This document shows positions 23,220 to 31,212 of a stretch of DNA of 64,000 nt, piece after piece. Made by a program: the position numbers and the translations under genes. Within the stretch, counting starts at the first letter, position 1. Every line of letters starts with the position of its first letter. The notes beneath the pieces are model-generated. The model searched no databases. It worked only from the letters and a program-made list of their open reading frames with translations, and had not been told where the DNA came from. Location of the stretch: assembly GCF_019931675.1 (NCBI RefSeq), contig NZ_CP082922.1:2061001-2125000 (forward strand). Reading direction: 5' to 3'. The stretch comes from Nocardioides rotundus (GTDB taxonomy: Bacteria > Actinomycetota > Actinomycetes > Propionibacteriales > Nocardioidaceae).

Positions 23220-25283
23220 TCACGCGTCCAGCGCCTCCACGTCGACCTCGTAGGCGCCCTGGACCAGGAACTCCTTGCGCGGCGCGACCTCGGAGCCCAT
23301 CAGCAGCTCGAAGACCTCCGCGGCGGCCTCGGCGTCCTCGGCGGTGAGCCGCCGCAGGGTCCGGTGCCGGGGGTCCATGGTGGTCTCGGCGAGCTGATCG
23401 GCGTCCATCTCGCCCAGCCCCTTGTAGCGCTGGACCGGGTCCTTCCACCGCACGCCCTTCTTCTTCAGCTCCGCCAGCTTCCGCTGCAGCTCGACGTCGG
23501 AGTAGGTGTAGACGTACTTGTCCATCCCGCGCTTGGGGTTGGTCAGCTCGATCCGGTGCAGCGGCGGCACGGCGGAGAAGATCCGCCCCTGGGTGACCAG
23601 ATCCGGCATGTACTTGAAGAACAGCGTGGCCAGCAGGCACCGGATGTGCGCCCCGTCGGAGTCCGCGTCGGCCATGAAGATGATCCGGCCGTAGCGGGCG
23701 GCGTCGATCTCGAAGGTCCGCCCCGAGCCGGCGCCGACGACCTGGATGATCGAGGCGCACTCGGCGTTCTTGAGCATGTCGGCCACCGAGGCCTTCTGCA
23801 CGTTGAGGATCTTGCCGCGGATCGGCAGCAGCGCCTGGAACTCGGAGTTCCGCGCCGCCAGCGCGGTGCCGAGCGCCGAGTCGCCCTCGACGATGAACAG
23901 CTCGGTGCGCTCGTTGTCGGCCGACCGGCAGTCCCGCAGCTTGGCCGGCAGCGCGGAGGACTCCAGGGCGTTCTTCCGCCGCTGGGTCTCCTTGTGCTGC
24001 CGGGCGGCCTGCCGCACCTTGGCGGCGTTGGCGACCTTCTCCATCACCAGCTTGGCCTGCGCCTTCTCCGCACGCTTGCTGGAGGTGAGGAACTTCCCGA
24101 GCTCGGCCAGCACGATCTTGCGTACGGCGGAGCGCACGGCCGGCGTGCCGAGGATCTCCTTGGTCTGCCCCTCGAACTGCGGCTCGGCGAGCCGCACCGC
24201 CACGACCGCGGTCATCCCCTCGAGCACGTCGTCCTTGACGACGTCGGCGTCGTTGACCTTCAACGCCTTGGTGGACCGCATCGCGTCGTTGAACGCCTTG
24301 GTCAGCGCGGCCTCGAAGCCGGCGACGTGGGTGCCGCCCTTCGGGGTGGCGATCACGTTGACGAAGGAGCGCACGGCGCTCTCATAGCCGGTGCCCCACC
24401 GCACGGCCACGCCCACACCGAGCTCGCGCTCGACGTCCTGCGGGGTCATGTGGCCCTGCTCGTCCAGCAGCGGGACGGTCTCGGTGAAGGTGTCGGAGCC
24501 CTGGAGCCGCAGCACCCCGGTCACGGGCTCGTCGTGGGCGAGGAACTCGGCGAACTCGGCGATGCCGCCGTCGTGGCGGAACTTCTCCTCGCTCCAGGTC
24601 TCGCCCCGCTGGTCGCGCACGACCAGCTCGAGCCCGGGCACGATGAAGGAGGTCTGCCGAGCCCGCCCCAGCAGCCCCTCGAGGTCGATGCCGGCGTCCT
24701 TGGTGAAGATCTGCCGATCCGGCCAGAACCGGATCCGGGTGCCGGTCTTGCCCTTGGCGACCCGCTTGCCCTTGCGGGTCAGGCCCGACTTCGCCTCGAA
24801 CGGCGCGTCCGGCCCGTCGCCGGAGAACACGCCGGGGACGCCGCGGCGGAAGCTGATGCCCTGCTGGCTGGGCGAGCGGTCGACGTCGATGTCCATCCGG
24901 GCGGCCAGGGCGTTGACGACCGACAGGCCGACGCCGTGCAGGCCGCCGCTGGCGTTGTAGGAGCCGCCGCCGAACTTGCCGCCGGCGTGCAGCTTGGTCG
25001 CGACCACCTCGACGCCGGGCAGCCCGGTCTTGGGCTCCTTGTCGGTCGGGATGCCCCGGCCGTCGTCGTACACCTCCACCGAGCCGTCGGCGTGCAGCGT
25101 CACCTCGACCCGCTTGGCGTGGTCGCCCAGCGCCTCGTCCACCCCGTTGTCGATGATCTCCCAGACGCAGTGCATGAGACCGCGGGTGTCGGTGGAGCCG
25201 ATGTACATCCCCGGCCGCTTGCGGACCGCTTCGAGGCCCTCGAGCACGAGGAGATGGGCGGCGTTGTAGGTGTTGTCGGCGAT
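23220..25283 (-). CDS. parE: DNA topoisomerase IV subunit B / type IIA topoisomerase B subunit
   Basis: ATPase subunit partner of parC. GHKL ATPase motifs are EIIDNGVDEA, DDGRGIPTD and GLHGVGLSVVNAL; the transducer and TOPRIM parts carry FIVEGDSALGTA, IRGKILNVQKA and MADADSDGAHIR. The protein opens with ADNTYNAAHLLVLEGLEAV, as in relatives. No ATG, GTG or TTG is suitably placed in frame: the nearest upstream is GTG at 25370, with a poor ribosome site and a 29-residue Arg/Pro/Cys-rich extension. AGGAG lies 7 bases before an in-frame ATC at 25283, so I place the start there (687 residues). It could also reflect a sequence error near the 5' end. Confidence 0.88.
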   Translation of the reverse strand: MADNTYNAAHLLVLEGLEAVRKRPGMYIGSTDTRGLMHCVWEIIDNGVDEALGDHAKRVEVTLHADGSVEVYDDGRGIPTDKEPKTGLPGVEVVATKLHAGGKFGGGSYNASGGLHGVGLSVVNALAARMDIDVDRSPSQQGISFRRGVPGVFSGDGPDAPFEAKSGLTRKGKRVAKGKTGTRIRFWPDRQIFTKDAGIDLEGLLGRARQTSFIVPGLELVVRDQRGETWSEEKFRHDGGIAEFAEFLAHDEPVTGVLRLQGSDTFTETVPLLDEQGHMTPQDVERELGVGVAVRWGTGYESAVRSFVNVIATPKGGTHVAGFEAALTKAFNDAMRSTKALKVNDADVVKDDVLEGMTAVVAVRLAEPQFEGQTKEILGTPAVRSAVRKIVLAELGKFLTSSKRAEKAQAKLVMEKVANAAKVRQAARQHKETQRRKNALESSALPAKLRDCRSADNERTELFIVEGDSALGTALAARNSEFQALLPIRGKILNVQKASVADMLKNAECASIIQVVGAGSGRTFEIDAARYGRIIFMADADSDGAHIRCLLATLFFKYMPDLVTQGRIFSAVPPLHRIELTNPKRGMDKYVYTYSDVELQRKLAELKKKGVRWKDPVQRYKGLGEMDADQLAETTMDPRHRTLRRLTAEDAEAAAEVFELLMGSEVAPRKEFLVQGAYEVDVEALDA

Positions 25284-25540
25284 GGTGCTGCTCCTGGCGG
25301 TGCACGTCCCGGCCGGGCCGGGGCGAAGGGGTCGTCGTACCCCTCGAACATACCGGCGACACGCCGGCACTCCGTGAAGGCACGCTGCCCGACCCGTGGC
25401 AACCCGCGGGCTACGGTGAGCGTCACAACAGCACACAGGCACGATCGCCGCCCGATCCGTCTCGATCTGGGGACAAACCCGGACGGCGCAGCACTCCTCA
25501 TGATGAGATGGGTGTGTCCCTGGGCACAGGGACCCGCACG

Positions 25541-25569
25541 GGGAATCTTTCACCGTGCTGGGTACGTTG
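25541..25569 (+). promoter_or_regulatory. Candidate SigR/SigH-type ECF promoter for the DUF7455 gene
   Basis: GGGAAT at 25541-25546, then 19 bases, then GTTG at 25566-25569, matching the GGAAT...GTT consensus of oxidative-stress ECF sigma factors of the SigR/SigH group (usual spacing about 18). A TACGTT overlapping the second block could instead be a housekeeping -10. A small hairpin (25516-25533, 7-bp stem GTCCCTG) lies just upstream. Confidence 0.4.
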
Positions 25570-25604
25570 GACCCGGTGACACCGATGGAAGAAAAGAGGC
25601 CGAT

Positions 25605-25835
25605 GTGACTACTGCCGTTGCCCCCGCAGCCGCACTGACGGCGTCTGACCGCTGCGACCGTTGCGGCGCGCAGGCCTACCTTCGCGTCGAGCTCCAGAGC
25701 GGTGGAGAGCTGCTCTTCTGCGCTCACCACGCACGCGAGCACGGCGATGCGCTGCGCGAGATCGCCAGCCACGTGCAGGACGAGACCCACAAGCTGGAGA
25801 ACACGCCCGCGTCGGCCCCCGAGGACGAGCGCTGA
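25605..25835 (+). CDS. DUF7455 small zinc-binding protein
   Basis: A 76-residue protein conserved in actinobacteria: VTTAVAPAAALTASDRCDRCGAQAYLRVEL, then GELLFCAHHAREH. The C-x-x-C plus C-x-H-H set would hold one zinc ion, and the C-terminal half is helical and acidic (QDETHKLENTPASAP). The function is unknown. AAGAGG lies 5 bases before the GTG start. A possible ECF-type promoter precedes it. It is divergent from parE, as in Streptomyces, and is followed by a strong terminator, so it is monocistronic. Confidence 0.85.
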   Translation: MTTAVAPAAALTASDRCDRCGAQAYLRVELQSGGELLFCAHHAREHGDALREIASHVQDETHKLENTPASAPEDER

Positions 25836-25854
25836 GTCTCCCCCGAGACCGCAC

Positions 25855-25887
25855 GGGAGCCCCGGACCGCCTCGGTCCGGGGCTCCC
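25855..25887 (+). terminator. Rho-independent terminator after the DUF7455 gene
   Basis: A perfect 15-bp stem (GGGAGCCCCGGACCG and complement) with a 3-base loop is followed within 6 bases by TTTT. It lies 19 bases after the stop and separates this gene from the DUF456 gene. Confidence 0.85.
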
Positions 25888-25922
25888 GGCATTTTCGGGT
25901 GCCGCTGTGCGATAGTCGCGGC

Positions 25923-26402
25923 GTGACCGCCCTGGAGATCGTCGTCGCGCTCGCCATCGTCGTCGGCATCGCCGGCATCATCGTGCCGGTCCTGCCCGGG
26001 GTACTGCTGGTCGGCGGCGTCATGGTGGTGTGGGCGATCGACAAGGGCACCTCGACCGCCTGGTGGTTCCTGGCCGCGGCGATCGGCGTCCTGCTGGTCG
26101 GCCAGGTGGTGAAGTACCTCGTCCCGGGCCGGCGGCTCAAGGCCACCGTGCCCACACGCACCCTGCTCATCGGCGCCGTCGGCGCGGTCGTCGGCTTCTT
26201 CGTCATCCCGGTGGTCGGCGCCCTCCTCGGCTTCCCGCTGGGGGTCTACGTCGCGGAGAGGATCCGGGTCGGCGGCTCCGAGGCCGGCCGGTCCACCGTC
26301 GCGGCGCTGCGCGCCGTCGGACTGAGCATCCTGATCGAGCTGCTCTCGGCGGTCGTCGCGACCGGGGTGTGGGTCGCCGGGGTGCTGAACACCGCGCCGT
26401 GA
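25923..26402 (+). CDS. DUF456 domain-containing membrane protein
   Basis: A 159-residue membrane protein with about five hydrophobic segments. The paired glycine-rich stretches GIAGIIVPVLPGVLLVGGV and GAVVGFFVIPVVGALLGFPLG are characteristic of DUF456, a family of unknown function in which the helices may pack through glycine zippers. GATAGT (25911-25916) ends 7 bases before the GTG start, so the message is probably leaderless. Its stop overlaps the GTG start of the EamA carrier gene (GTGA), forming a two-gene operon. Confidence 0.85.
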   Translation: MTALEIVVALAIVVGIAGIIVPVLPGVLLVGGVMVVWAIDKGTSTAWWFLAAAIGVLLVGQVVKYLVPGRRLKATVPTRTLLIGAVGAVVGFFVIPVVGALLGFPLGVYVAERIRVGGSEAGRSTVAALRAVGLSILIELLSAVVATGVWVAGVLNTAP

Positions 26403-27244
26403 GCGTCCTGCTGGCGCTAGGCGCCGCGCTCGCCTACGGGCTGAGCGACTTCGTGGGCGGGGTGGTCTCCCAGCGGGTGAGCGCCTGGACGGTCGCGCTG
26501 GTGGCGCAGCTCGGCGGCGGGGTCGTCGTCCTGGTGGCCGGGCTCCTGCTGCCCGGCGACCCCACCGCCGCCGATCTGGGGTGGGCGCTGGTCGCGGGCG
26601 TGGCCAACGGCTTCGGTACGGCGTTCCTCTACCGCGGGCTCTCCTCGGGCCGGATGGGCGTGGTGGCACCGGTGTCGGGCGTCGGCGCGGCGATGGTGCC
26701 GGTGCTGGCCGGGGTCGGCCTCGGTGAGCGGCCGGCCCTGCTGGTCTGGCTCGGCATCGTGCTGGCCCTCCCGGGCATCTGGCTGGTCTCCCGGGAACCG
26801 GACTCCACCGCGTCCGGCGACGTCCCCCGTGCCGCCGCGGGCGGGCTGGGCGACGGCCTCCTGGCCGGGCTCGGCTTCGGCCTGCTCTTCGTCGCCCTCG
26901 CCCAGATCGGCGAGGAGGCGGGGCTGCTTCCCCTGGCCCTCAACCAGGTCGTCGGCGGACTGGTCGTGGTCGCGGTCGCGATGTCACTCCGCCAGCCCTG
27001 GCTCCCCCGGCGCCCGCTGGCGGCCGTCGGCGCCGTCAGCGGCGTGCTCGGCGCGACCGCCACCCTGGCCTTCATGATCGCCAGCCACGGCGCCTACCTC
27101 TCCGTCACCGCCGTCATCACCTCGCTCTACCCCGCCTTCACCGTGCTGCTCGCCTCCACCGTGCTTCGCGAGCCGATCCACCGGTCGCAGGGCGTCGGCA
27201 TGGTGCTGTGCGGCGTCGCCGTCACCTGCGTCGCCCTGGGGTAG
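26399..27244 (+). CDS. EamA/DMT family transporter
   Basis: A 281-residue drug/metabolite transporter superfamily protein with ten hydrophobic segments in two five-helix EamA repeats. The first repeat contains ALAYGLSDFVGGVVSQR, FLYRGLSSGRMGVVAPVSG and LPGIWLVSRE; the second contains SHGAYLSVTAVITSLYPAFTVLLAS and REPIHRSQGVGMVLCGVAV. Substrates of such carriers range from amino acids to sugars and cannot be read from sequence. The GTG start overlaps the DUF456 stop by 4 bases, so the two are co-translated. Confidence 0.85.
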   Translation: MSVLLALGAALAYGLSDFVGGVVSQRVSAWTVALVAQLGGGVVVLVAGLLLPGDPTAADLGWALVAGVANGFGTAFLYRGLSSGRMGVVAPVSGVGAAMVPVLAGVGLGERPALLVWLGIVLALPGIWLVSREPDSTASGDVPRAAAGGLGDGLLAGLGFGLLFVALAQIGEEAGLLPLALNQVVGGLVVVAVAMSLRQPWLPRRPLAAVGAVSGVLGATATLAFMIASHGAYLSVTAVITSLYPAFTVLLASTVLREPIHRSQGVGMVLCGVAVTCVALG

Positions 27245-27264
27245 CCGGCGCTACCGTGACCGGC

Positions 27265-27378
27265 ATGCAGGGAGTACGGCGAACCGCGGCGGCCGGCGTA
27301 CTCCTGCTGCTCACCGTTTGCACCGCATCGCCGTCGGACCCCCGCGTCCCCGAGCACGGGAGTCCATGCGGCCCTTGA
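27265..27378 (+). pseudogene. Truncated lipoprotein N-terminus (37-codon open frame)
   Basis: A short frame reads MQGVRRTAAAGVLLLLTVC followed by TASPSDPRVPEHGSPCGP and a stop. The n-region arginines, hydrophobic core and Cys at position 19 look like a lipoprotein signal, but the product ends after 37 residues. It starts 20 bases after the EamA gene, and its stop codon lies inside the TTGACA box of the next promoter. It may be the decayed start of a lipoprotein gene lost when the following genes arrived, or a chance frame. Confidence 0.35.
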
Positions 27379-27402
27379 CAGGGGTCACGCCCGGAGTACT
27401 TT
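27375..27402 (+). promoter_or_regulatory. Consensus housekeeping promoter for the secreted-protein operon
   Basis: TTGACA (27375-27380), a 16-base spacer and TACTTT (27397-27402) make the closest match to a sigma-70 consensus promoter in this GC-rich window. Transcription would start near 27409, giving a leader of about 44 bases before the GTG at 27453. Confidence 0.65.
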
Positions 27403-27452
27403 GAAAACCTCGACCACCTCGGGCCGAGGTTAGACGCGGGGGTGTTCTCGGC

Positions 27453-28793
27453 GTGGTTTCGCAGGTTGTCTCATCGTTCGGCAGTTCCAAGACTCGTCGC
27501 CTCGGCGCCGGGTTCACGGCCGCGGCTTTAGCGGCGACAGCGTGGCTGATCAACCCGGACGGGCCCACGGTCAGTGCGGCGCGCGCGGCAGTCGATCCAT
27601 CGACGCCGGTGCTGGCCACCGGCACCGTCCTCGATGACGGCAGACGCCAGAGTGGGGTGAAGGTCTCGATGGTGGCGAACCCGTCCCTGGCCGCGATGGA
27701 TCGTGCCGGTGACAAGGGGGTCGCGATGCGCCCGATCGCGACGACCGTCACAGCAGCCGACGGCAGCTACCGCATCTGGGGCTCCCTGAAAGACCTGCCG
27801 CCGAACTACCGCGGCCCCAAGGGCGAGGTCGACGTCGACCTGGTCTTCGACGACGGCGGCACCGGCACCACGTGGAGCTACACGCTCTTCCCGGAGGGAA
27901 CCGACGACCCGGGCATCACCGCTCCCGTGCCTGACGGGCGGGTTGCCCGGCTTGAGCCCGACGGAAGTACCAACGGGCGCACGCTGGCTCCCGTCCTGGC
28001 CGTCGATCTGGGCCGGAGCAAGGTCTGGGCCGCAGGCGGGAACTCTGTTGACGTGCCGGCGTCCGCGCGCACAGCGGCCTTCGATCCGCTGGCGCTCGCC
28101 CGGCGACCAGGCGTTGAGGTGGCTCGAAGCCGCACCGCGCAGCTGACCAGCATGGCGGTCGCCCGGTTGGGACCGGAGTCAAACCGCGCGAGTAGCGAGT
28201 CTGCCGCGCAGGAGGCTGCCGTCTGCGTCACCTGGTGGAACGGGTGGCGTCGCAGGCGCCCGGAGAAGTTCGTGACCACGCACGGCTGGCGGTATGCCAA
28301 GGCTACGCTGCGGCAAGGGATGGACGAGGAGACCAAGCACACCCTCGGCGTCGCTGTTGATTCCGGCGACGGCTGGAAGGCGGGCGGCACCCTGAGCCGG
28401 ACGTACAAGACCGGAATTACGGTCACCAGCCCGGGACTGACCGACCACATCATGTACAACCGGATCAACTACCGGCGCAAGTTCAACACGTGCGCGCCGA
28501 CCAAGTGGGTTCCCTACAGCGTCTACGACTTCAACACCGACAAGAAGCGCACCTACAACGCGCTGTACCACAACTGCACACGCAGGGGTAAGGGCGTGAC
28601 CTGGAGCACCGCGGAAGCTAGGAACGTCACCTACGGCGGCGGTATGGACATCGGCCCGATCTCGCTCTCCGCGCAGGCCGGGTACGGTCAGGACGTGCGG
28701 GTCTCGTTCAAGTTCCAGCGCCGAGGAAAGATCTGCGGCAACCGCAAGACTGGCCCGGCGAACTCCCCCAGAGTCAGCGCCGGACCGAGGTGA
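27453..28793 (+). CDS. Secreted protein of unknown function
   Basis: A 446-residue exported protein that I do not recognise. The signal peptide runs to about residue 46 (GAGFTAAALAATAWL, cleavage near SAARAA). Residues 50-180 look like a beta-rich domain with a Gly/Asp-rich turn (VFDDGGTGTTWSY). After a linker, residues about 255-440 form a second domain with Cys in VCVTWWNGW, FNTCAPTKW, YHNCTRR and KICGNR, many Tyr/Trp/Asn, and alternating strands (GGTLSRTYKTGITVTS, GGGMDIGPISLSAQAGYG). No enzyme motif is visible. Codon use is less GC-biased than in the neighbours. Its stop overlaps the start of a lipoprotein gene (GTGA), which suggests the two products work together at the cell surface. Confidence 0.7.
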   Translation: MVSQVVSSFGSSKTRRLGAGFTAAALAATAWLINPDGPTVSAARAAVDPSTPVLATGTVLDDGRRQSGVKVSMVANPSLAAMDRAGDKGVAMRPIATTVTAADGSYRIWGSLKDLPPNYRGPKGEVDVDLVFDDGGTGTTWSYTLFPEGTDDPGITAPVPDGRVARLEPDGSTNGRTLAPVLAVDLGRSKVWAAGGNSVDVPASARTAAFDPLALARRPGVEVARSRTAQLTSMAVARLGPESNRASSESAAQEAAVCVTWWNGWRRRRPEKFVTTHGWRYAKATLRQGMDEETKHTLGVAVDSGDGWKAGGTLSRTYKTGITVTSPGLTDHIMYNRINYRRKFNTCAPTKWVPYSVYDFNTDKKRTYNALYHNCTRRGKGVTWSTAEARNVTYGGGMDIGPISLSAQAGYGQDVRVSFKFQRRGKICGNRKTGPANSPRVSAGPR

Positions 28794-29341
28794 AGCGACT
28801 CACGGGCGTCGTGGCGGTCCTCCTCATCGCCGTGACCGGATGCGACTCAACGGGAGGTGAAGTCGACCCTGGGCCAGGAGCTCGTCCGCCACAGCTGGTC
28901 TCACCCGGAGCCAACCCGATGGAATCGCAGTTGCCCGCCAAGAGGCCCGGCCAGCCCTGGGTCCACGGCACCTACGTCATCTGCCTGGACCGACCCGGCA
29001 CGGTGAAGGTCACCGACGTCAGGTTCGAGTCCGGAAATCTCGACGTCACCGACTGGGCAATACGTCCCAACCCCGCCGCCGAGGGGAGGCTCCTCGCCGG
29101 CGACGTCCCTGGGAGGTTCGCCAGCCAGAACATCAAGAGCACCGGCACGACCCTGACTCGTGTCTGCGACAGCCAGGGAGCGAACACCTACGAGGTAGTG
29201 CTCCAGCTGCGCGCCGGCAAGACCACCACCCAAGGCACGAACATCGAAGTGCTCTACACCAGCGGCGGGCGCGAACAGACGCTCACGCTCCCGGACCGAG
29301 TCGTGATGTGCATGCGGCCCGAACGGCCCAACTGCGCATGA
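28790..29341 (+). CDS. Putative lipoprotein of unknown function
   Basis: A 183-residue lipoprotein: MKRLTGVVAVLLIAVTGC is a clean signal peptide with lipobox VTGC (Cys18). A Pro/Gly-rich stalk (GEVDPGPGARPPQLVSPG) leads to a beta-rich domain (WVHGTYVICLDRPGTVKVTD, LDVTDWAIRPN, TYEVVLQLRAGK, QTLTLPDRVVMCMRPERPNC) with four further Cys that could form two disulfides. No family is recognised. The GTG start overlaps the stop of the secreted-protein gene, so the two are coupled. As in that gene, base composition is lower in GC than the surrounding chromosome. Confidence 0.7.
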   Translation: MKRLTGVVAVLLIAVTGCDSTGGEVDPGPGARPPQLVSPGANPMESQLPAKRPGQPWVHGTYVICLDRPGTVKVTDVRFESGNLDVTDWAIRPNPAAEGRLLAGDVPGRFASQNIKSTGTTLTRVCDSQGANTYEVVLQLRAGKTTTQGTNIEVLYTSGGREQTLTLPDRVVMCMRPERPNCA

Positions 29342-29562
29342 CCTACCCAGGCGTCTACTACTGAACCGACACCCCTGGTCGCCGTGGTCTGGCAGAAAGC
29401 TAGAACGCCGGGCCGGGGCCGTTCCACCCCGGATTCGCCCCGGCATAGCCCCCGCCGGAACCGCCGCCGTCTGCGTCGCGCAATCCGCCGCCCAGGGCCG
29501 CCCTGGCTGGGTCCGGTCGTCGGCGAGGGTCCGACGGTGCGGGTCGGCGACGCGTCGACGCA
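29342..29562. other. Non-coding stretch between lipoprotein gene and sigA
   Basis: These 221 bases separate two convergent genes. No strong hairpin with a T tract is seen. On the minus strand a frame reads LGGGLRDADGGGSGGGYAG and ANPGWNGPGPAF before a stop; it has no credible start of its own and may be the decayed tail of a gene. Confidence 0.4.
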
Positions 29563-31083
29563 TCAGTCCAGGTAGTCGCGCAGCACCTGGGAGCGGCTGG
29601 GGTGCCGCAGCTTGGACATGGTCTTGGACTCGATCTGCCGGATCCGCTCACGGGTCACGCCGTAGACCTTGCCGATCTCGTCCAGCGTCTTGGGCTGGCC
29701 GTCGGTGAGGCCGAACCGCATCGACACCACGCCGGCCTCGCGCTCGGACAGCGTGTCCAGGACGGCGTGCAGCTGCTCCTGCAGCAGGGTGAAGCTGACC
29801 GCGTCGGCCGGGACGATCGCCTCGGAGTCCTCGATCAGGTCGCCGAACTCGGAGTCGCCGTCCTCGCCCAGCGGGGTGTGCAGGGAGATCGGCTCGCGGC
29901 CGTACTTCTGCACCTCGATGACCTTCTCGGGGGTCATGTCGAGCTCCTGGGCCAGCTCCTCCGGAGTGGGCTCGCGGCCCAGGTCCTGCAGCATCTGCCG
30001 CTGGACGCGGGCGAGCTTGTTGATGACCTCGACCATGTGGACCGGGATCCGGATGGTGCGGGCCTGGTCGGCCATCGCCCGGGTGATCGCCTGCCGGATC
30101 CACCAGGTGGCGTAGGTCGAGAACTTGTAGCCCTTGGTGTAGTCGAACTTCTCGACCGCACGGATCAGGCCGAGGTTGCCCTCCTGGATCAGGTCGAGGA
30201 AGAGCATGCCGCGGCCGGTGTAGCGCTTGGCCAGCGAGACCACCAGGCGCAGGTTCGCCTCGAGCAGGTGGTTCTTGGCCCGGCGACCGTCCTCGGCGAT
30301 CCACTCGAGCTCCTCGAAGACCTTCGGCGTGATCTTCCCGCCCTTGGCGAGCTTCTCCTCGCTGAAGAGGCCGGCCTCGATCCGCTTGGCGAGCTCGACC
30401 TCCATCTCGGCGTTGAGGAGCGGGACCTTGCCGATCTGCTTGAGGTAGTCCTTGACCGGGTCGGCGGTCGCACCGGCGACCATGACCTGCTGCTCGGGCT
30501 CGTCGGTGTCGTCCGCGGCGGAGACGACGAACGACGCCTCCTTCTCGTCCTGCTTGATGCTCGGGTCGGTCGCGACGTCCTTCTCGAACTGCTCGTCGGA
30601 GATGTCCGGCAGCACCTTCTTGCCGTCGGGGCCGACGACCGGCTCCGCGGGCGCAGCGGGCGCCGTCTTCTTCGCCGCGGCCTTCTTGGCCGGAGCCGTG
30701 GCCTCCGCCTTCTTCGCAGGAGCCGCCTTCTTCGCCGCGGCCTTCTTGGCCGGGGCCTTCTTGGCGGGCGCCTTCTTCTCCGCGGGCTTGTCGGCCGACG
30801 CCTTCTTGGCCGCGGACTTGGCGGCCGGCTTCTTGGTGGTGCTCGACCGGGCGGCGGCCACCAGGCCGGGCTCGGCGGCCGGCACATGCACAGTGATGTC
30901 GAGGGAGCCCAGGTGGGCCAGCAGCGACTTGAGCTGCTGCGGCTGGACCGCAGCCTCCTCGCTGGCGCGCCGCACCTGCTCAGGCGTGACGTGGCCACGC
31001 TCACGGCCATCCCGGACCAGGCCCTCGAGTGCCGGGTGGGACAGGACTTCAGCAGGAAGGTTCTTGCGTGCGTGCGAGGACAC
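29563..31083 (-). CDS. sigA: Primary RNA polymerase sigma factor (SigA/HrdB)
   Basis: Housekeeping sigma factor, 506 residues from the chosen GTG (31083), which has AGAGG 5 bases upstream; another GTG lies 6 bases earlier. After a region-1.1-like head comes a stretch of about 90 residues rich in Lys and Ala (repeated [10 protein letters not shown] units, about residues 80-155), then the conserved core. The core comprises region 1.2 ([16 protein letters not shown]), 2.1-2.4 ([51 protein letters not shown]), 3 and 4.2 ([21 protein letters not shown]). It recognises TTGACA/TANNNT promoters like those seen here. The gene lies alone between convergent and codirectional neighbours. Confidence 0.96.
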   Translation of the reverse strand: MSSHARKNLPAEVLSHPALEGLVRDGRERGHVTPEQVRRASEEAAVQPQQLKSLLAHLGSLDITVHVPAAEPGLVAAARSSTTKKPAAKSAAKKASADKPAEKKAPAKKAPAKKAAAKKAAPAKKAEATAPAKKAAAKKTAPAAPAEPVVGPDGKKVLPDISDEQFEKDVATDPSIKQDEKEASFVVSAADDTDEPEQQVMVAGATADPVKDYLKQIGKVPLLNAEMEVELAKRIEAGLFSEEKLAKGGKITPKVFEELEWIAEDGRRAKNHLLEANLRLVVSLAKRYTGRGMLFLDLIQEGNLGLIRAVEKFDYTKGYKFSTYATWWIRQAITRAMADQARTIRIPVHMVEVINKLARVQRQMLQDLGREPTPEELAQELDMTPEKVIEVQKYGREPISLHTPLGEDGDSEFGDLIEDSEAIVPADAVSFTLLQEQLHAVLDTLSEREAGVVSMRFGLTDGQPKTLDEIGKVYGVTRERIRQIESKTMSKLRHPSRSQVLRDYLD

Positions 31084-31212
31084 GAACACCTCTCGTCAGC
31101 GACTTCGGGGCGCGGCCAAGCCCGGGTACGTCAAGAGCCGCGTCGTTCATTGTGCCACGGGCTCAAGGCGTTCGGTGACTCCGGGCACTCACGTCGAGGA
31201 GCACCGTGCCGA

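Noticed and set aside
25371..26669. 5' extension of the parE open frame
   Set aside because: It crosses the DUF7455 and DUF456 genes in antisense and has no homology to topoisomerases before ADNTYN.
29400..29651. A minus-strand frame ending in GGGYAGANPGWNGPGPAF
   Set aside because: The tail looks protein-like but the frame overlaps the sigA 3' end and has no plausible start; kept only as a note on the intergenic region.
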